A stretch of DNA of 64,000 bases. Origin: Epiperipatus broadwayi. Taxonomy: Eukaryota; Onychophora; Udeonychophora; Euonychophora; Peripatidae. Position numbers and translations under genes: made by a program. Each line of letters starts with the position of its first letter. Within the stretch, counting starts at the first letter, position 1. The notes under the pieces are model-generated. The model was not told where the DNA came from and ran no database searches. It was given only the letters and a program-made list of their open reading frames with translations. The DNA lies in assembly GCA_028023455.1 (NCBI GenBank), contig JAQFVV010012396.1:7420085-7484084 (forward strand), written 5' to 3'. Of this stretch, positions 47,960 through 59,934 are shown one piece after another.

Positions 47960-49420
47960 ATTCTCTGAGCCTTATTGTTTATTAGACAATGTATTCATAA
48001 TACACCATTTTCATGGTTGTTTTCTCTCTGTGACTTGGGTCTTCTTCTGTGGATAGAGTATGATCCAATTCTTCAGTAACAGGAAGATTTTACTTAACAG
48101 GAGTCTTCATCTTCACTTTCTTCAATTTCCAAGGCAGGTATCTTTCATCCTAGTTTCTTCTTCAGAGAGCATTTTTGCATTTAATTTGAGAATTTCTGAT
48201 TTACACAAGAGGTAGGCAACAACTGAGATTTATCCATAATGTGCAGTACCATTTTATTTATGATAGCCATATTATCATTTTGGGTTATAGTGGAGTGATT
48301 TCATCTTGGTGTTAAGTACAGATGGCTCTATAAGATTGCTCCATTCTTTACAATGAAAGTACTGTAGCTTTAGCCTAAATTTGTAAAAAATGTAGCTTCT
48401 TGATTAGTGATTTGTGAAAGAAAATATGCTGGAATGATATTCTTATTTAACTATATTTTAAAGTGATAGTTTCTACCATAGACTAGGACAAGTGTGTATT
48501 AAGCAGAGTGGGCTGAAAAATGACCATCTTTCTGAATGGTTACATTATTTTAATGAAGTTATCTATGGTGAAGTCAAGATTACCATTTTTTTTAATAGTG
48601 CTATGATAATGTTATCTCTTTTCAGGTTTATTGATCTGAGTGTATGATTATTGAATACTTTGTTAAAGCTATTTCTTTGCTCTAAACTTTTGAATTCTAG
48701 TATTAGATATCTGGGGTTGAGGTAAACCACAATATGTATGATTAAATCTCACACATTTAACTTACCAAGCAAGTTAATAGACACATTTTAGGGAATTTCT
48801 ACAGTGAAATATTTATCTGTGACCACAAAAACTATTGATCAAATAATGAAAAAAATAGGTCTTTGGGAACTATAGAGTTGAAGAATTCTGAAATGGAAAA
48901 TAGATTTAATTTCAGTAGATCATTCTCTGTAGATTGGTAAAATCTGGAACTGGGTTAATTTTATTTTTACCATTACTTGTAGTCTTAAAACTTTATTTTA
49001 ATCCTAGCTTAAAAGTTATTGTTACTTCAATGTGTGATATTGTTTTCACACATTAACCATCATAACCGACATTTTGACTTGTCATTTGTGATTTTCCACT
49101 GGAGTTTCCTAGAATTACTTACTACATTTCAAACTTGAAGTTTAATTTGACGAAAGTTTATAAGTAAAATGATGCACATTTTTGATGAATAACACTGCTT
49201 GGAGATATAAATTTAGCATATATTGGATACTCAATGTACATTATGTTTAGGGCTGTTATTATTATCATTATAACTTGTGTATTTATGTTATATGTACATA
49301 ATAAATATTGAATTATTATTGTTGTTGTTGTTATAAACAAGTCAAAATCAAACTGCTGATATCAACTATTTAGTTTTTCAGGCTGCATAAGGATAGATTC
49401 ATTTTTCGATGATGGGATCC
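47960..49420. other. A+T-rich DNA, possible LINE 5' flank
   Basis: Right of the endonuclease-like segment I recognise nothing firm. It may include the 5' part of the minus-strand LINE. Confidence 0.35.
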
Positions 49421-49473
49421 TTTCTCTTCATTGTGCAGGACACTTCCCAAGTACAATTTATTTTAGCACCTTT

Positions 49474-49553
49474 ACATCATTAAGATACTTTTTTTTCCAA
49501 CATTGGAGATTTACGACATTAAAGATACTTATTTTTTCAACATTGGAAATCAT
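49474..49553. repeat. Imperfect tandem duplication, about 40-bp unit
   Basis: cattaagatacttttttttc...caacattggagattt is followed by cattaaagatacttatttttt...caacattggaaat. Confidence 0.7.
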
Positions 49554-49844
49554 TATTGCTGCAGTTGTAAGAATGACATCCAAAAATTATCATGTCAAAA
49601 GAATGGTGAACAAGGGTATTCGATAGCCAGTGACAATCAATGATTATTATTTTATTGTAAAATATTATTATCTAGTTGTATAAACTTCTACTTAAAAAGC
49701 GCTACATAGAATTTTTCAAATGTTTCTACTAATGAACTATGTATTTGTAAAGAATTTAATGTTTGCAATTAAATTAAAATATCCCGATAAATTATTTGTA
49801 TAGAATTTTTTTAAAAAATGATAATTTATTTTTGCCCTGTGTAG

Positions 49845-49900
49845 TGTAGTTCATGACAGAGTGATACACTTAAGAGCTTGAATCAAATCTCAAAATGTCA
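49845..49900 (+). ncRNA. Weak tRNA-like fragment
   Basis: tagtgtagttcatgacagag (A-box-like) is followed by cttgaatcaaatctc (B-box-like). Both matches are degenerate; probably an old SINE head. Confidence 0.25.
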
Positions 49901-50075
49901 CTTCTGATGCAATGAACCATCATCATTTAACTTCATAATTAACACCATTTCACTACATTACTATAATCCAATAATTAAAAAAATGACCCCCATCAACACT
50001 AACTTGTCATTTTTTTTTACCTTACATTAATAATATAATGTTTTACATTGTAGAAGTTTTATAAAGTTTTATAAA

Positions 50076-50951
50076 GTAGCCCCAATATATTGGACCTCTG
50101 TTGTTTAAAATTATAACTAAATTGTTGGAAAATCTTACGTATATGCTACTATATTACAATTACATTAAAATTTAATTAAATGAAAAAGATAATGAAAAAA
50201 AAACATTTACCTTTTTAAAGAATTTGAATGTTGGATTAATTAATTACATGACATTAATTAAAAGAATTAGTTTTAATTTATTTGAAAGTTAAGAATTTAA
50301 ACTATCTACATTTATAGAACATTTTACAAAAAAAAGACACCCTCTGTGTTCAACAGTTCGAATTACACGCACACGTGTACAGTTTTATAGTTGGAAAAAA
50401 TGGTCTTTGGTGATATAGAAAGAGTATCAAGAAAGTGCTTCTTGATAGAAGTTCCAGACAGGATGGCTGATACACTGGAGGGCCTGATATAGCATTACAT
50501 TTGACCAGGAGCGCACATTATTTCAGATGGCTGGGTTGCGTACAATAACATCAGCAGTCTCAACAATGATGTGTATATGCATTCGGTTGTCATCCATCAG
50601 GACAACTTTGTGCATCCTGAAGACCAAGGCATACACACCCAGAATATTGAAAATATGTAATGAGAGCAAAGAGTAAGCTGAAATTCCAATCTGGTACCAG
50701 CAGAGCTTTGTTTTCATCGTACCTGCATGAATTTGCCTTCTGGAGTAGACACAGCAATACTGCTTTTTTTCTCCAACTTCCTAATATGCATAGGACACAA
50801 TTATGCTTAAAAAGGTAAATGTTTTTTTATTATCTTTTATATTTGAATAAATTTTCATGTACAGTAATTGTAATATAGTCGCATATACGTAAGATTTTCC
50901 AACAATTTAGTTATAATTTTAAACAATAGAGAGCCAACATATTGGGGCTGC
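50076..50951 (+). mobile_element. Merlin DNA transposon relic with long inverted termini
   Basis: The left end 50076-50218 (gtagccccaatatattgg ... acatttacctttttaa) is the reverse complement of 50806-50951 (ttaaaaaggtaaatg ... ccaacatattggggctgc) over about 145 bases with few differences. Between them is a decayed ISXO2/IS1595-type transposase, the enzyme of eukaryotic Merlin elements. The element is 876 bp, shorter than an autonomous Merlin, and the N-terminal part of the transposase is missing. The usual 8-9-bp target duplication is not clear in the A+T-rich flanks. Confidence 0.85.
50400..50750 (+). pseudogene. ISXO2-like (Merlin) transposase fragment
   Basis: In one plus-strand frame: MVFGDIERVSRKCFLIEVPD, then HIISDGWVAYNNISSLNN, then HQDNFVHPEDQGIHTQNIEN. 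These match in order the core of ISXO2-like DDE transposases ('VFG..ER.s..cFl..V.dR...tL..li', 'I.SD.W.aY..i', 'H...FVdP..g.HTQ.vE..W'). The second catalytic Asp is at 50526-50528 and the final acidic residue, Glu of the HTQNIEN block, at 50649-50651. Stops at 50490-50492 and 50502-50504, then two more at 50658, kill the frame. The first catalytic Asp would lie upstream in the deleted part. Confidence 0.85.
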
Positions 50952-50969
50952 TATAGTAAACCTTTACCC

Positions 50970-51310
50970 CAATATTTTAGTGCCCTTACATGCATAATTT
51001 CATTTATTATAAAGATATGAGTTCCAATAAAAGCAAGTAAAGATAAATGATAGGCTTAAAGCTTTTACAAAAATGATATATCCATTATCAGATTGCTTTA
51101 TCATATTTTTATCAATAAACACACAACCAACTCACATTAATATGGAATTTTTATCTTCTACTTAATAATTGATTGATTGCCCATATACTTGTACATACAT
51201 TTGAAAAATTCTAAGTCTGCTAGAAACCTGAAAACAATTTTAAATATTTTAGCCAGTTCATCCCCATAACATATGACAGGATGTTGTGTCAATAATTACT
51301 CTATAAAAGA
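50970..51310. other. A+T-rich DNA, no gene recognised
   Basis: Nothing supported. A second accccaatatttt near 50972 echoes the Merlin terminus but is not part of the inverted repeat. Confidence 0.5.
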
Positions 51311-51330
51311 AACAACAAAAAGTATTACTA

Positions 51331-51387
51331 CATTAATTAAAATAGGCAAAACACTCTATGCATATATCATGTGATGTTTATTGGCTT
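51331..51387 (+). mobile_element. FB2 minimal copy with 14-bp target duplication
   Basis: Only 57 bp: the FB2 start (aggcaaaacactctatg) is joined directly to its end (atcatgtgatgtttattgg). A perfect aaaaagtattacta flanks it at 51317-51330 and 51388-51401. A copy this short with a pristine duplication suggests recent movement of a deleted template or abortive reverse transcription. Confidence 0.85.
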
Positions 51388-51401
51388 AAAAAGTATTACT
51401 A

Positions 51402-52910
51402 TTACAAGTTATATATTGTAAGTGAGAAAAAAAAATTATATTAAGCTTTTACCAAATAAAATTTAAATCAATTAGGCAATAGATTATTGTAATCAAGTAA
51501 CACCTCATCATCAATAGTTATAATTTGTTATCATTTGTTGTTAACACAATTTTATTCTGACATCTTAATATTTAGAAATACATTATGAACACAAATATTA
51601 TTTATTTGGATTTTCAATAAAAAAAATTAAAAATAACAATGTATATATAGTGTATGCCAAGTTCTTTTTGTTAAACGATTGTTGTCTATTATTTTACATC
51701 TCGATACCAAAAATTGCAGAGTTAAGTGCAATGTTTAAGTATCAGACTAAGCAACTAAATATTCTTGAATCAATTCCAGCAGAGAAAAGTCATGTAATAA
51801 AAGAAATCTCACACTAGCCAATTCACTGGAGCTTTTGTGCTCTAAATATCATATCTGACCGTACTATTATTATTTTAATATCATCATTAGCAGCCTCTGT
51901 TAAACATTAATATAAAAAATGAGAACAGAAAGATAAAGAATAAAAAGTTAAAAAAATAAAAGATTGGCATAGGAATTGTTATATGTTTATATGAAATATT
52001 AAAGTCAATTGCATTACGCAACTTTATTGTCAATAACTTATTTTATTGTTTCATCAAGATACATGAATCTATCTTTGATAATAGATATGTGTGCACACAC
52101 ATATATATTTTTTTAAAAATCTACTGTTAAATTTAAAATAATTTAATAATATAGACAGTCTACGTGTGTGTATTTAATCTAACATTATTCCTTTGTTTTG
52201 ATTTTTTCTTCTCAAGGAACTTCGATTTTTAAGAAGGAGATTATGGTTAGGAGATTTACAGGCAGTTTAGTTCCGGTACATTGTCTCCGATGTTGCACTC
52301 CAACATGCATGAACTCACATAATGATAGATAGGAAATACGTATTCTCTTGGGATTAGACTATTTAATTAAAGTGTTTGTTTTTAAACATATTTTCATAAT
52401 AATTCTCATCATTGTAGCTCTGAGTGATATAAGTATAACAGGAAGAGGATGTTCTTCTATGGATCTAGTTTTTATATTTGAATTGTGGGAATCCCTATAT
52501 CGGCGAAATTAAAATATTTCCTCTTCTAGACTTTATTAATTTTAATATTTTGCGCATCTAACAAAGCATTTTTTTCAACCTGAGCAATTATTCCCGATAT
52601 TTATAAACTATTACAAAAGTGAAAGCATACATACACATACGAATATGCATGTATATATTTTACGTTATTTTTTAAAAAAAAATATATTTATAAAAATTTT
52701 AAAATAATCTTAACAAATATATATATGAATATTTAAAAAATTGAATATAATACGAAAATTCGTTCATCCGACCAATAGTATCGTTGGTTTCAAAACGATT
52801 TTGGGCTGATGAAAATTGTACAAAAGTCATTCATTAGAATATTTTTTTACATATAATAAATGCAATTAAGTTGATTGGCATATAATAATGTGAATCATTG
52901 AGATGTAGAA
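51402..52910. other. A+T-rich DNA with one exon-like segment
   Basis: 52190-52325 is less A+T-rich. A pyrimidine tract ending cttctcaag (about 52215) precedes a short open stretch reading FKKEIMVRRFTGSLVPVHCL and ending at a tag near 52330. No family match; listed only as a possible exon. Confidence 0.3.
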
Positions 52911-52914
52911 AATA

Positions 52915-53278
52915 AAACAGGCAAAACTCTCTATACGTATTGCCACTCAGTGTAAGCCAGAGTAATCAATGGATGCCAGAAGGCTTGTGCATAAAATCAC
53001 CATCTAGTGCCTACTCATACAATATTCCCAGACTAGTTCCTGGCTTGTGGCCTTTTTTGGGGAAAAACCTTGGATCTAAGAGCACTTCCACAAGCCAGAA
53101 ACTAGTCTGGGGGTGTTGGATGAGTAGGCACTAGATGGGGATTTTATGCACAAGCCTTCTGGCATCCATTGATTCCTCTGGCTTGCACTGAGTTGCAATA
53201 TGTTTAGAGAGTTTTGCCTGTTTTAATAAAAGTTAAGAGCAAGCATAAGAAATAGTGATCATGTGATGTTTATTGATT
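52915..53278. mobile_element. FB2 fold-back copy
   Basis: It starts aaacaggcaaaactctctat and runs through the FB2 5' part to cttgtggcctttt. It then returns as the inverted copy (cacaagccagaaactagtct, ggatgagtaggcactagat) to agagagttttgcctgtttt, and finishes with the FB2 end (agcataagaaatagtgatca, tgtgatgttta). Arms are about 150 bases. A clean target duplication is not obvious. Confidence 0.8.
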
Positions 53279-53579
53279 AAAAAATATAGAGTAATTCAAA
53301 CTAAGATGTTTCTACTGGACTGCTTAGATGTATTAGGCAAATACGATTACTTGACAAGCAATAGAACATCATTATTCGCGATTAACTTCAAATCTCCTAA
53401 TACATATTATTTTGTTGTACATCACACATTTTTGATAATTTAGAATTAATCATTTGCAAATATTTCCTTTATCTTGGCAATCTTTTAAATTTATATTTCT
53501 AAACTCCAAATGGTTTTAATCAAATAATTTATATATGTATTATTTGTAATATTTTTAAATACAAGTATATTTTACATAT

Positions 53580-54005
53580 CTGGAGTCTAGATATAATATA
53601 GGGGATTTGATCCCGACCTTCAAGCCTCCTTCAGCCATCCACTCTATTTCAAATAACTGATACACATGACTACACACATGTGAAAAAGATAAATAATGTG
53701 CAATATAAATAATTTGTGCTAAATCAGCACTCATAAGTTGATACAGATCATAATCTCCCACATATATATTTAATCAGTGCTCAGTTTGTATTAAGATAGC
53801 AAACCTTCATACTTTAATGGAATGGCTTCAATCTACTTCATCCTCCAACTCTTTGGCCACCCATACTATTGAAAATCTGATAATGTAACACTCAAATCAC
53901 TTGTGCCAATATTATTGACATGTCCATGTGGGCTTTAAGTTACTCTGACCCCTCATATATAGGACCTTGTTCATTTACATACCAGAAGAGAAATGGATAG
54001 GCTAC
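53580..54005 (-). mobile_element. FB1 copy, reverse orientation
   Basis: Starting ggggatttgatcccgacc, it follows FB1 in reverse (ccatccactctatttcaaat, aaaaagataaataatgtgca, taatggaatggcttcaatct, ctcatatataggacc). Its ggggatttgatcccgacc edge is B-box-like and differs from the ggatatatgagcac edge of the 22-kb copies, indicating a subfamily. Confidence 0.75.
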
Positions 54006-54039
54006 AGGATGAATTTGTAATACTAAATAAAACATATTT

Positions 54040-54215
54040 TATATACCTGTAATCTAGGGGATTTGAACACAGAACTTTAAGCTCCTTTTAACCATCCACT
54101 ATATCTCATATAACCAATACATATGACCACAGACATGTGAAAAGATAAATAACCTCCAATATATGTATTTCATGGTGAACCAGCACTCATCAGTTAGTCC
54201 AGATCAATATTTGTT
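54040..54215 (-). mobile_element. FB1 partial copy, reverse orientation
   Basis: tgtaatctaggggatttgaa and the following ccatccactatatctcatat, gaaaagataaataacctcca and ccagcactcatcagttagtc match the first 150 bases of the neighbouring copy. It is in tandem with it and truncated at the FB1 centre. Confidence 0.75.
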
Positions 54216-54219
54216 TTAA

Positions 54220-56570
54220 TATTTATATCAAAAACAACGGCAATATTCTAGAAATATCTTCAGAATCTGCTCTAATTACATCACTTTTAATTATTGACGA
54301 AACATGAAATAATTGGAAAAGATTCAATAGTGAAGCTGTATCGGCATTCGGTGTATCATTTTTATAAATATAAAATACAATTTTAACACTACTAGCTATA
54401 ATAAATTATTTTTTCTAATATCCATGTTGATGAATATTTTATTTACTACGAATAGACAGCCATTTTGTGACTGTCTCTCTATATATCTATCTTTAAACTC
54501 ATTGTCAGTTCCGCTTCTAATATTTGCTGTTAATTGAAGTTAACTTTTACTAAAAGTATTCTACTTTGCCAATCTTATTATTTATCTCAATTTTCAATTT
54601 TAGTCATGTGTTTGCTTTCCATCTTGCCCAAGTCTGTGGATATCACTTAATTCCTTTGTCAGTTTTGTTACTTTCTTGCTACATTTTTCTTTTTTCAAAC
54701 TCAATTTTTGCTGTACTTGGCAGTATTCTTTTTTTTTTTTTAATCTGTAGAATTAATATTGTGCTATTTACCATATAATTCATTATAATTAATAATTTCC
54801 ATTACTTTGTTTGACAATCTGAGTAGTAAAAATATTCTTGCTGACTGACTTGGAACTTTCTCTTCTCTATCAGCTTCTAATGTTTAAATTCTACCAAGAT
54901 CTTTTTTTCCTTTGGCAAAGTGCTTATATGCCTATTGCTCTCAGTATCTTTGAAGATAATATAATAACATCTCTGATAGTAATTTCTATTTAGTGACTAA
55001 AATGAAATTCTTCATTTATAACACTTTGGCTGCTTTTTTTCTTATCATAAATTATAACATAGTTTCCTTAACAGTTAGGATAAAGCTTTTGAATCCAGTT
55101 TTGACACCAGCTACCTGCATTTGATGTCTTAAAATGTTCCCCCTCTTTTTTCACCTTAAAAAAAATTTTCTTTCCTTTTTGCAATTCTCTTCTTTGTGCT
55201 GAGAAACACTGTTCAGTTTCAAATTGATTCTCAATTATTTCCTTCACAAATCAGAAATAGTATTGACACTTTTATATCCTTATTTGTCTTTTTCAAAACT
55301 TTTCTTTTCTTAACTCTTTTTTTTTTTTAATTCAAATAAAAAAAAAAAAAATAAATAATTGTTTTTGTTTTGGGGACAACATGAAGTAAAATTTTTAGCA
55401 TATCTTGCTTTTTAAATTATAAATTAATTTTTTAAATCTTGCTTTATAATTCTTATTAAAAATTAATATATATAATCTTCTTGTGTTTTCTATGAAAATT
55501 ACTATGAGCTTATCCCTAGTTTTATGTAGTGACAATCTGTTTGTTATAACTTTATATATTATTAATTTTATCCCCCTCCCCCAATTATGCTAAGCTAAGT
55601 GAAAAAAAATCATATACATTATATTTTTGCTGCTATCAGTAATGCTAAGACTTGATATTTTATGTTAGAGGCATAATAGTTCTAATTGCATAAAGATATA
55701 ATTATCAGCATTTTTATTTTAGCACAAACTAGTTATACATTGACATGTGCTTATTTCAGGTCATCAACAGGTTCCAATATCATAAATAGTAAAGTGACCT
55801 CTAAATATGAGAGTTGATAATCAATAAATATTAAGAAACTAAAAGTATCTCATGCTTGCCAAAGACTAGGTATTATTTTCAATGCAGTCTATTTTGTCTT
55901 ATTTCTGTGCACATTCTATCATTTTCTCTATATTTTTATTTTATTATCTTCAGTTACTAAGTTAATATAAGATTCAATTGTCATGAGCCTTTGTGGGACC
56001 AGCTATCTGTATGATAAATACATCAATAGCAATAAATACATCAATAATACTGTGTAATTGTGAAATCACATTTTTGTTATTTAGGAACGTGCATATTGGC
56101 TATGATTTCCACATTTCTTTTTTTGAAAAAACTATCAGCATTGAGAAAGCAATGATATGTATAGGTTTAAAAGACTGGAAGTCCTCAGTTGTGATCTTGA
56201 ATAAATCACATTGGCACTGGATTTGGGGTAAGAATTTGAACTTAGAAATTGTTCTGTATTTGAAAAACTCTATTTGGGAATGCAGCAGCTGAAGATAGGA
56301 ATAGTAACAGAATTAAATACTTTTAATGTAGGTACATAGGAAATGCAATCACTGATTGATGTGAAATCTTTAAGATCTGAATAGAGACTAACACTTCTTG
56401 CAGGTTCAGAAAAAATAAAAATAGAACAAGTTTAATGAATGATTTAATTTAAGGAGACTGCATAGCACTTATATGACCATTTATTATAGCTTATGCTCAA
56501 GCATTAGATTCCAAAAAGTTGAGAAAAAGAATGTTTTTATTCTATACTGGATATTACTATACTTTGATAT
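54220..56570. other. A+T-rich DNA, no gene recognised
   Basis: Includes a 99-codon plus-strand frame (55993-56292, MGPAICMINT...) with mixed composition but no motif I recognise; it may be LINE 5' sequence or chance. Around 54850-55330 the minus strand has A-rich coding-like stretches that I could not assign. Confidence 0.4.
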
Positions 56571-56939
56571 CATTAAAAATTGGATTTACACACAATTTTC
56601 TATGAATAATAAAGCTTTGGCTCAAAATTATTAGTCATTAATTGATGCAATGAAAATAATACAGATCTATAAAAACTATGTCATAATTTTATTAATTCAT
56701 GGAAAACAATTTTTTATTAAGATAATGTTGATATTTCTAACAGGTGAAGGACATATTTTAATCTTTATTTGAATAATAATGCAAAAATTTGCTTGCCAAC
56801 TTTTGGTATAATATTTATCCTATTTATTTATTTACATTTGGACAAGATATCTCATTTAATAAAGTTAATGTAGCTTTTTGTCATCTTGAAATACTACAGA
56901 TTTTGCTGGATACTGCAAACTTCAGAATTTTTAAAATTA

Positions 56940-58680
56940 TTTAATTAGATATGGATTTGTGAAATTGTGCAATTTGATTGTAAAGATGCTTCTTGTAATC
57001 TAATTTATATAAATAAAGATGAAAAAACTGTAGCAAATGTTGTAGAATATCATCGTTATCCATTGCAACAAAAGTATTATCAATGAATTTATTAAATAGA
57101 TTGCATGAGTTATTTTTCAGTTGGTAACTATAAAATCCTAGAACTAATATCCCAAACATTTGATTTGATGAATAAAAAGACTTTATGGCAATTTTGAAAT
57201 TAACTGCTAATCAGCAATGTTTATTTATACTATACCATTTCTTTATAATAAAATCTTGGAAAATATTGCCATTGCCCATAAAAAATGTAAAGTCACTGCA
57301 ATGCAAACTGGTATTAGACATGAATGTGTACTAACTCCAACATTGTTTTCTCATTTTTATGACAGTAGTCTTTTGAACAGTGTATATACATCATGAAACA
57401 TACATCAAAATGCAATACGAATTTGACGGAGTAGTTTTTCAATTGAACCAGTATATAAAAGCAAGAGTTTTATCTTTTTAGTTTCTATATTTATAATAAG
57501 CTGATAATTGTGATATTCTTAGTAAAAAGATTCTAAAGCAGTATGTAATTTGTTTGGGAAATAGATTACATTTTAGTATAAATTCAGCCTTCCCTTTTCT
57601 ATTAATATATATATGGATACTTAATGTCTGATAATATGAGAGATTAGGTTGACACAATATCTACATGGGTATGACTATAATATCAAATCCAACAAAGGCT
57701 TTGAGCATTCCATCATTGGTTTTTCAATGAAATGGGTGTTTGAATAGTTGGAAAAAAAAGATTGAAGCCTATCTATTAAAGTTTGAGGAATTGCTATCTT
57801 ATACAAACTGAAGACTGATTACAGATATGTGTGAGAGATTATGACCTGATCTGACTGATGAGTGCTGATTCTGCCAAAATATGGGTATTGAAGTATGTAT
57901 CTTTTTCACATATGTGTGGTCATGTGAATCAGTTGCTTGAGATAGAATGGAGGATGAATAAACTAAAAAAATCCTGAGTTTAAATCCCTCTTTTTATATA
58001 AATCAAAGATTATGTACAGAATGCAGAGTATAAAAAAAAATGGTTCAAAAATTCAAGTGATCAAAAAAAAATCTTCAAAACATTTAGGTTTCACAAATAT
58101 TAACCAGTGATATAAATCAATTTAAACATCTTTGTATCTTATTGCATTCAACAAGTTAAAATATAGAGTAAATAAAACTATTGTTTTGTTCAATTTGTTA
58201 TAGAAAAATGAGAAATGGATATTATATTGTCGTAACATAAAGAGACTGGGAAAAATTCATTTAAGGTTATTCTATAAGATTCTATGATGGCAAAAGGAAA
58301 AAATCCTAAAATTAGAATATTTATCAATTTTCTGAAAGTGCTGCTATTAAATACACATTGGATTGAGCGAGTGAAGTGAATAAACTTTAGAAGACTTTAT
58401 ATAAAAAAAGATATTTTATGATATATTTAGGCATGGTTTTTATAAAAAAAGGCTGCAACTCCAGAGAAATGCAATATTGATTGCTTTTGTTGGCAAATCT
58501 GATAGAAACATACAATTAGTCATGATATTGAAGCCTTCAAAAAAAAAGTTTGTCTCAGAAATAAAAAAAAAGCATTTAAAAATATTAATAAATGGATTTA
58601 AAATCCACTATAATATATTTGAATTAATTTGTGTTTCACAAAGTGATTTATATGATTATTGCCAAACCTATCTTTAATAT
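56940..58680 (+). mobile_element. LINE relic, reverse transcriptase, interrupted by an FB1 copy
   Basis: KDASCNLIYINKDEKTVANV followed by EYHRYPL (56982-57070) matches the LINE segment 'KDA.ivhlYKrKG.r..C.NhRGISLL'. TFDLMNKKTLWQF (about 57150-57190) matches 'kAFDtVnr..LW.iL'. TGIRHECVLTPTLFSHFYDS (57307-57365) matches 'tGVRQGCVLAPtLFs..fd'. YEFDGVVFQLNQYIKARVL (about 57413-57470) matches 'yr.dG.lFnLrrl.a.t'. The catalytic ADD(C) is ADNC at 57500-57511. An FB1 copy occupies 57655-57990, and coding-like sequence (INQFKHL) resumes near 58115. Stops and frameshifts abound. Confidence 0.75.
57655..57990 (+). mobile_element. FB1 copy inside a LINE relic
   Basis: FB1 order is kept: ccatcattggtttttcaatg, ttgaagcctatctattaaag, gagtgctgattctgcc, tcacatatgtgtggtcatgt, then gagtttaaatccctc at the end, again B-box-like. 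It is the subfamily seen at 53.6-54.2 kb. It separates two parts of a reverse transcriptase relic, so it is younger than that LINE. Confidence 0.75.
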
Positions 58681-58689
58681 TGTTTTCTC

Positions 58690-59480
58690 TTTGCTTTTAT
58701 TTCTTCTGAAATTAAAATGACCATATTTGGTACAAATGGCTACTAATGATAACAACTACATATATATAATGTAAATATATAAATATTATATTTATATAAA
58801 TATAATGTAAGCTTATCAGAAAATTGAATAATGAAATTAATAAACCTTGCAAAAGTGATTAAATACAGAAAAATAGAAAATTATAAAGAAAAATCAAATT
58901 TGATTTGAATATAGATAACAGTAATATTGAATTACTTCCCATAATATCAATCAATATTTTTATTCATCAGTTTATGCGAATTAACAGATTTAGTTGTCCA
59001 GCTATTGTTTTCAGAGCTGTAAATACATAAATATGTGAAGATGTTTTAAGGCTTCACACTCTTAAGTCAAAATGCTTCAGACAGGTTTATATCTATAGAA
59101 ATTTAAGTAAAAAAGGTGGAATCACCTTTTTTTAAATAAAATCTCTGTCTTGTGTTGCGACTTGAGAGCTACCTATATAGTCATTATTACATTTGATTGG
59201 CTGTTACATAAGCATTCTAAATGCGCATGTGAGAAGGTTTCAGTTTTTTCACTTTAATTAGAATCTTTTTAAATAAATATTTATGATTCTAAAACTATTA
59301 ACTTAATTAAAAGTTATTTTGATATTAAAGATAATTGGAATGTGAGTTTGAAGTATGGGAAAATAGGTTAGAATATATTTGTTTTGTGGTGTGCTACTTT
59401 TCCCTTGAGAAGTCTGATTTGATAGGAAAACAATTGAAAATGGATTTATAATTTAATTTTGACTAGCAATTTAATTATTA
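58690..59480. other. A+T-rich DNA with a weak R4 copy
   Basis: 59105-59180 (ctctgtcttgtgttgcgact, tgagagctacctatatagtc) resembles R4. Nothing else is recognised. Confidence 0.45.
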
Positions 59481-59489
59481 ATTGATTTA

Positions 59490-59563
59490 CTACAATGCTT
59501 AATCTGATCAGATAAGGAGGCATCTGGAATAGTCCACTTCTGAGAGAAGGGAGGACTATAACA
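59490..59563 (-). mobile_element. LTR fragment of a gypsy relative
   Basis: The reverse complement begins tgttatagtcctccc and continues cagaagtggacta, ttatctgatcagatt. This matches the first 65 bases of the 37.4/42.3-kb LTRs (tgtcatatctgac..., cagaagtggacta, ttatctgatgaga). The remainder of the LTR is absent, so it is a truncated solo fragment of the same or a sister family. Confidence 0.75.
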
Positions 59564-59934
59564 TTTAGTTTATTATATTGACTAATTTTAACTTTTGACA
59601 TGTAATATTTTACAATTATACATATGCAACTATCAATTAAGTTAACATTTATTATATCAAATCATTATTTTAAAATTAGGATTAAAATTAATTTAATTAT
59701 ATTTAGTTTTAAATTTATCATATAATTTGATTTAGTCTAAAGTAGAAATAAACAGCTTGGATTAGAAAAACGTAGTTGGAGGTGTGAAATAGTTATTAAA
59801 GGAAAAAACAATAGATTATTAGTAAAAAAAAAAAGAAATATGAATTTAAAAAGTGGGAAAAATATCTATGATTTGGATAATAGAGATGACAAATACTTAT
59901 TTATATTAATTAAAAATATATATAACAAATGAAG

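Noticed and set aside
54850-55330. A-rich coding-like text on the minus strand, with a possible helix-turn-helix-like phrase
   Set aside because: No ordered motifs of a transposase could be followed, and stops are frequent.
55993-56292. A 99-codon plus-strand frame starting MGPAICMINT
   Set aside because: Mixed composition and position upstream of a LINE relic made it a candidate endonuclease, but I could not find the expected motifs.
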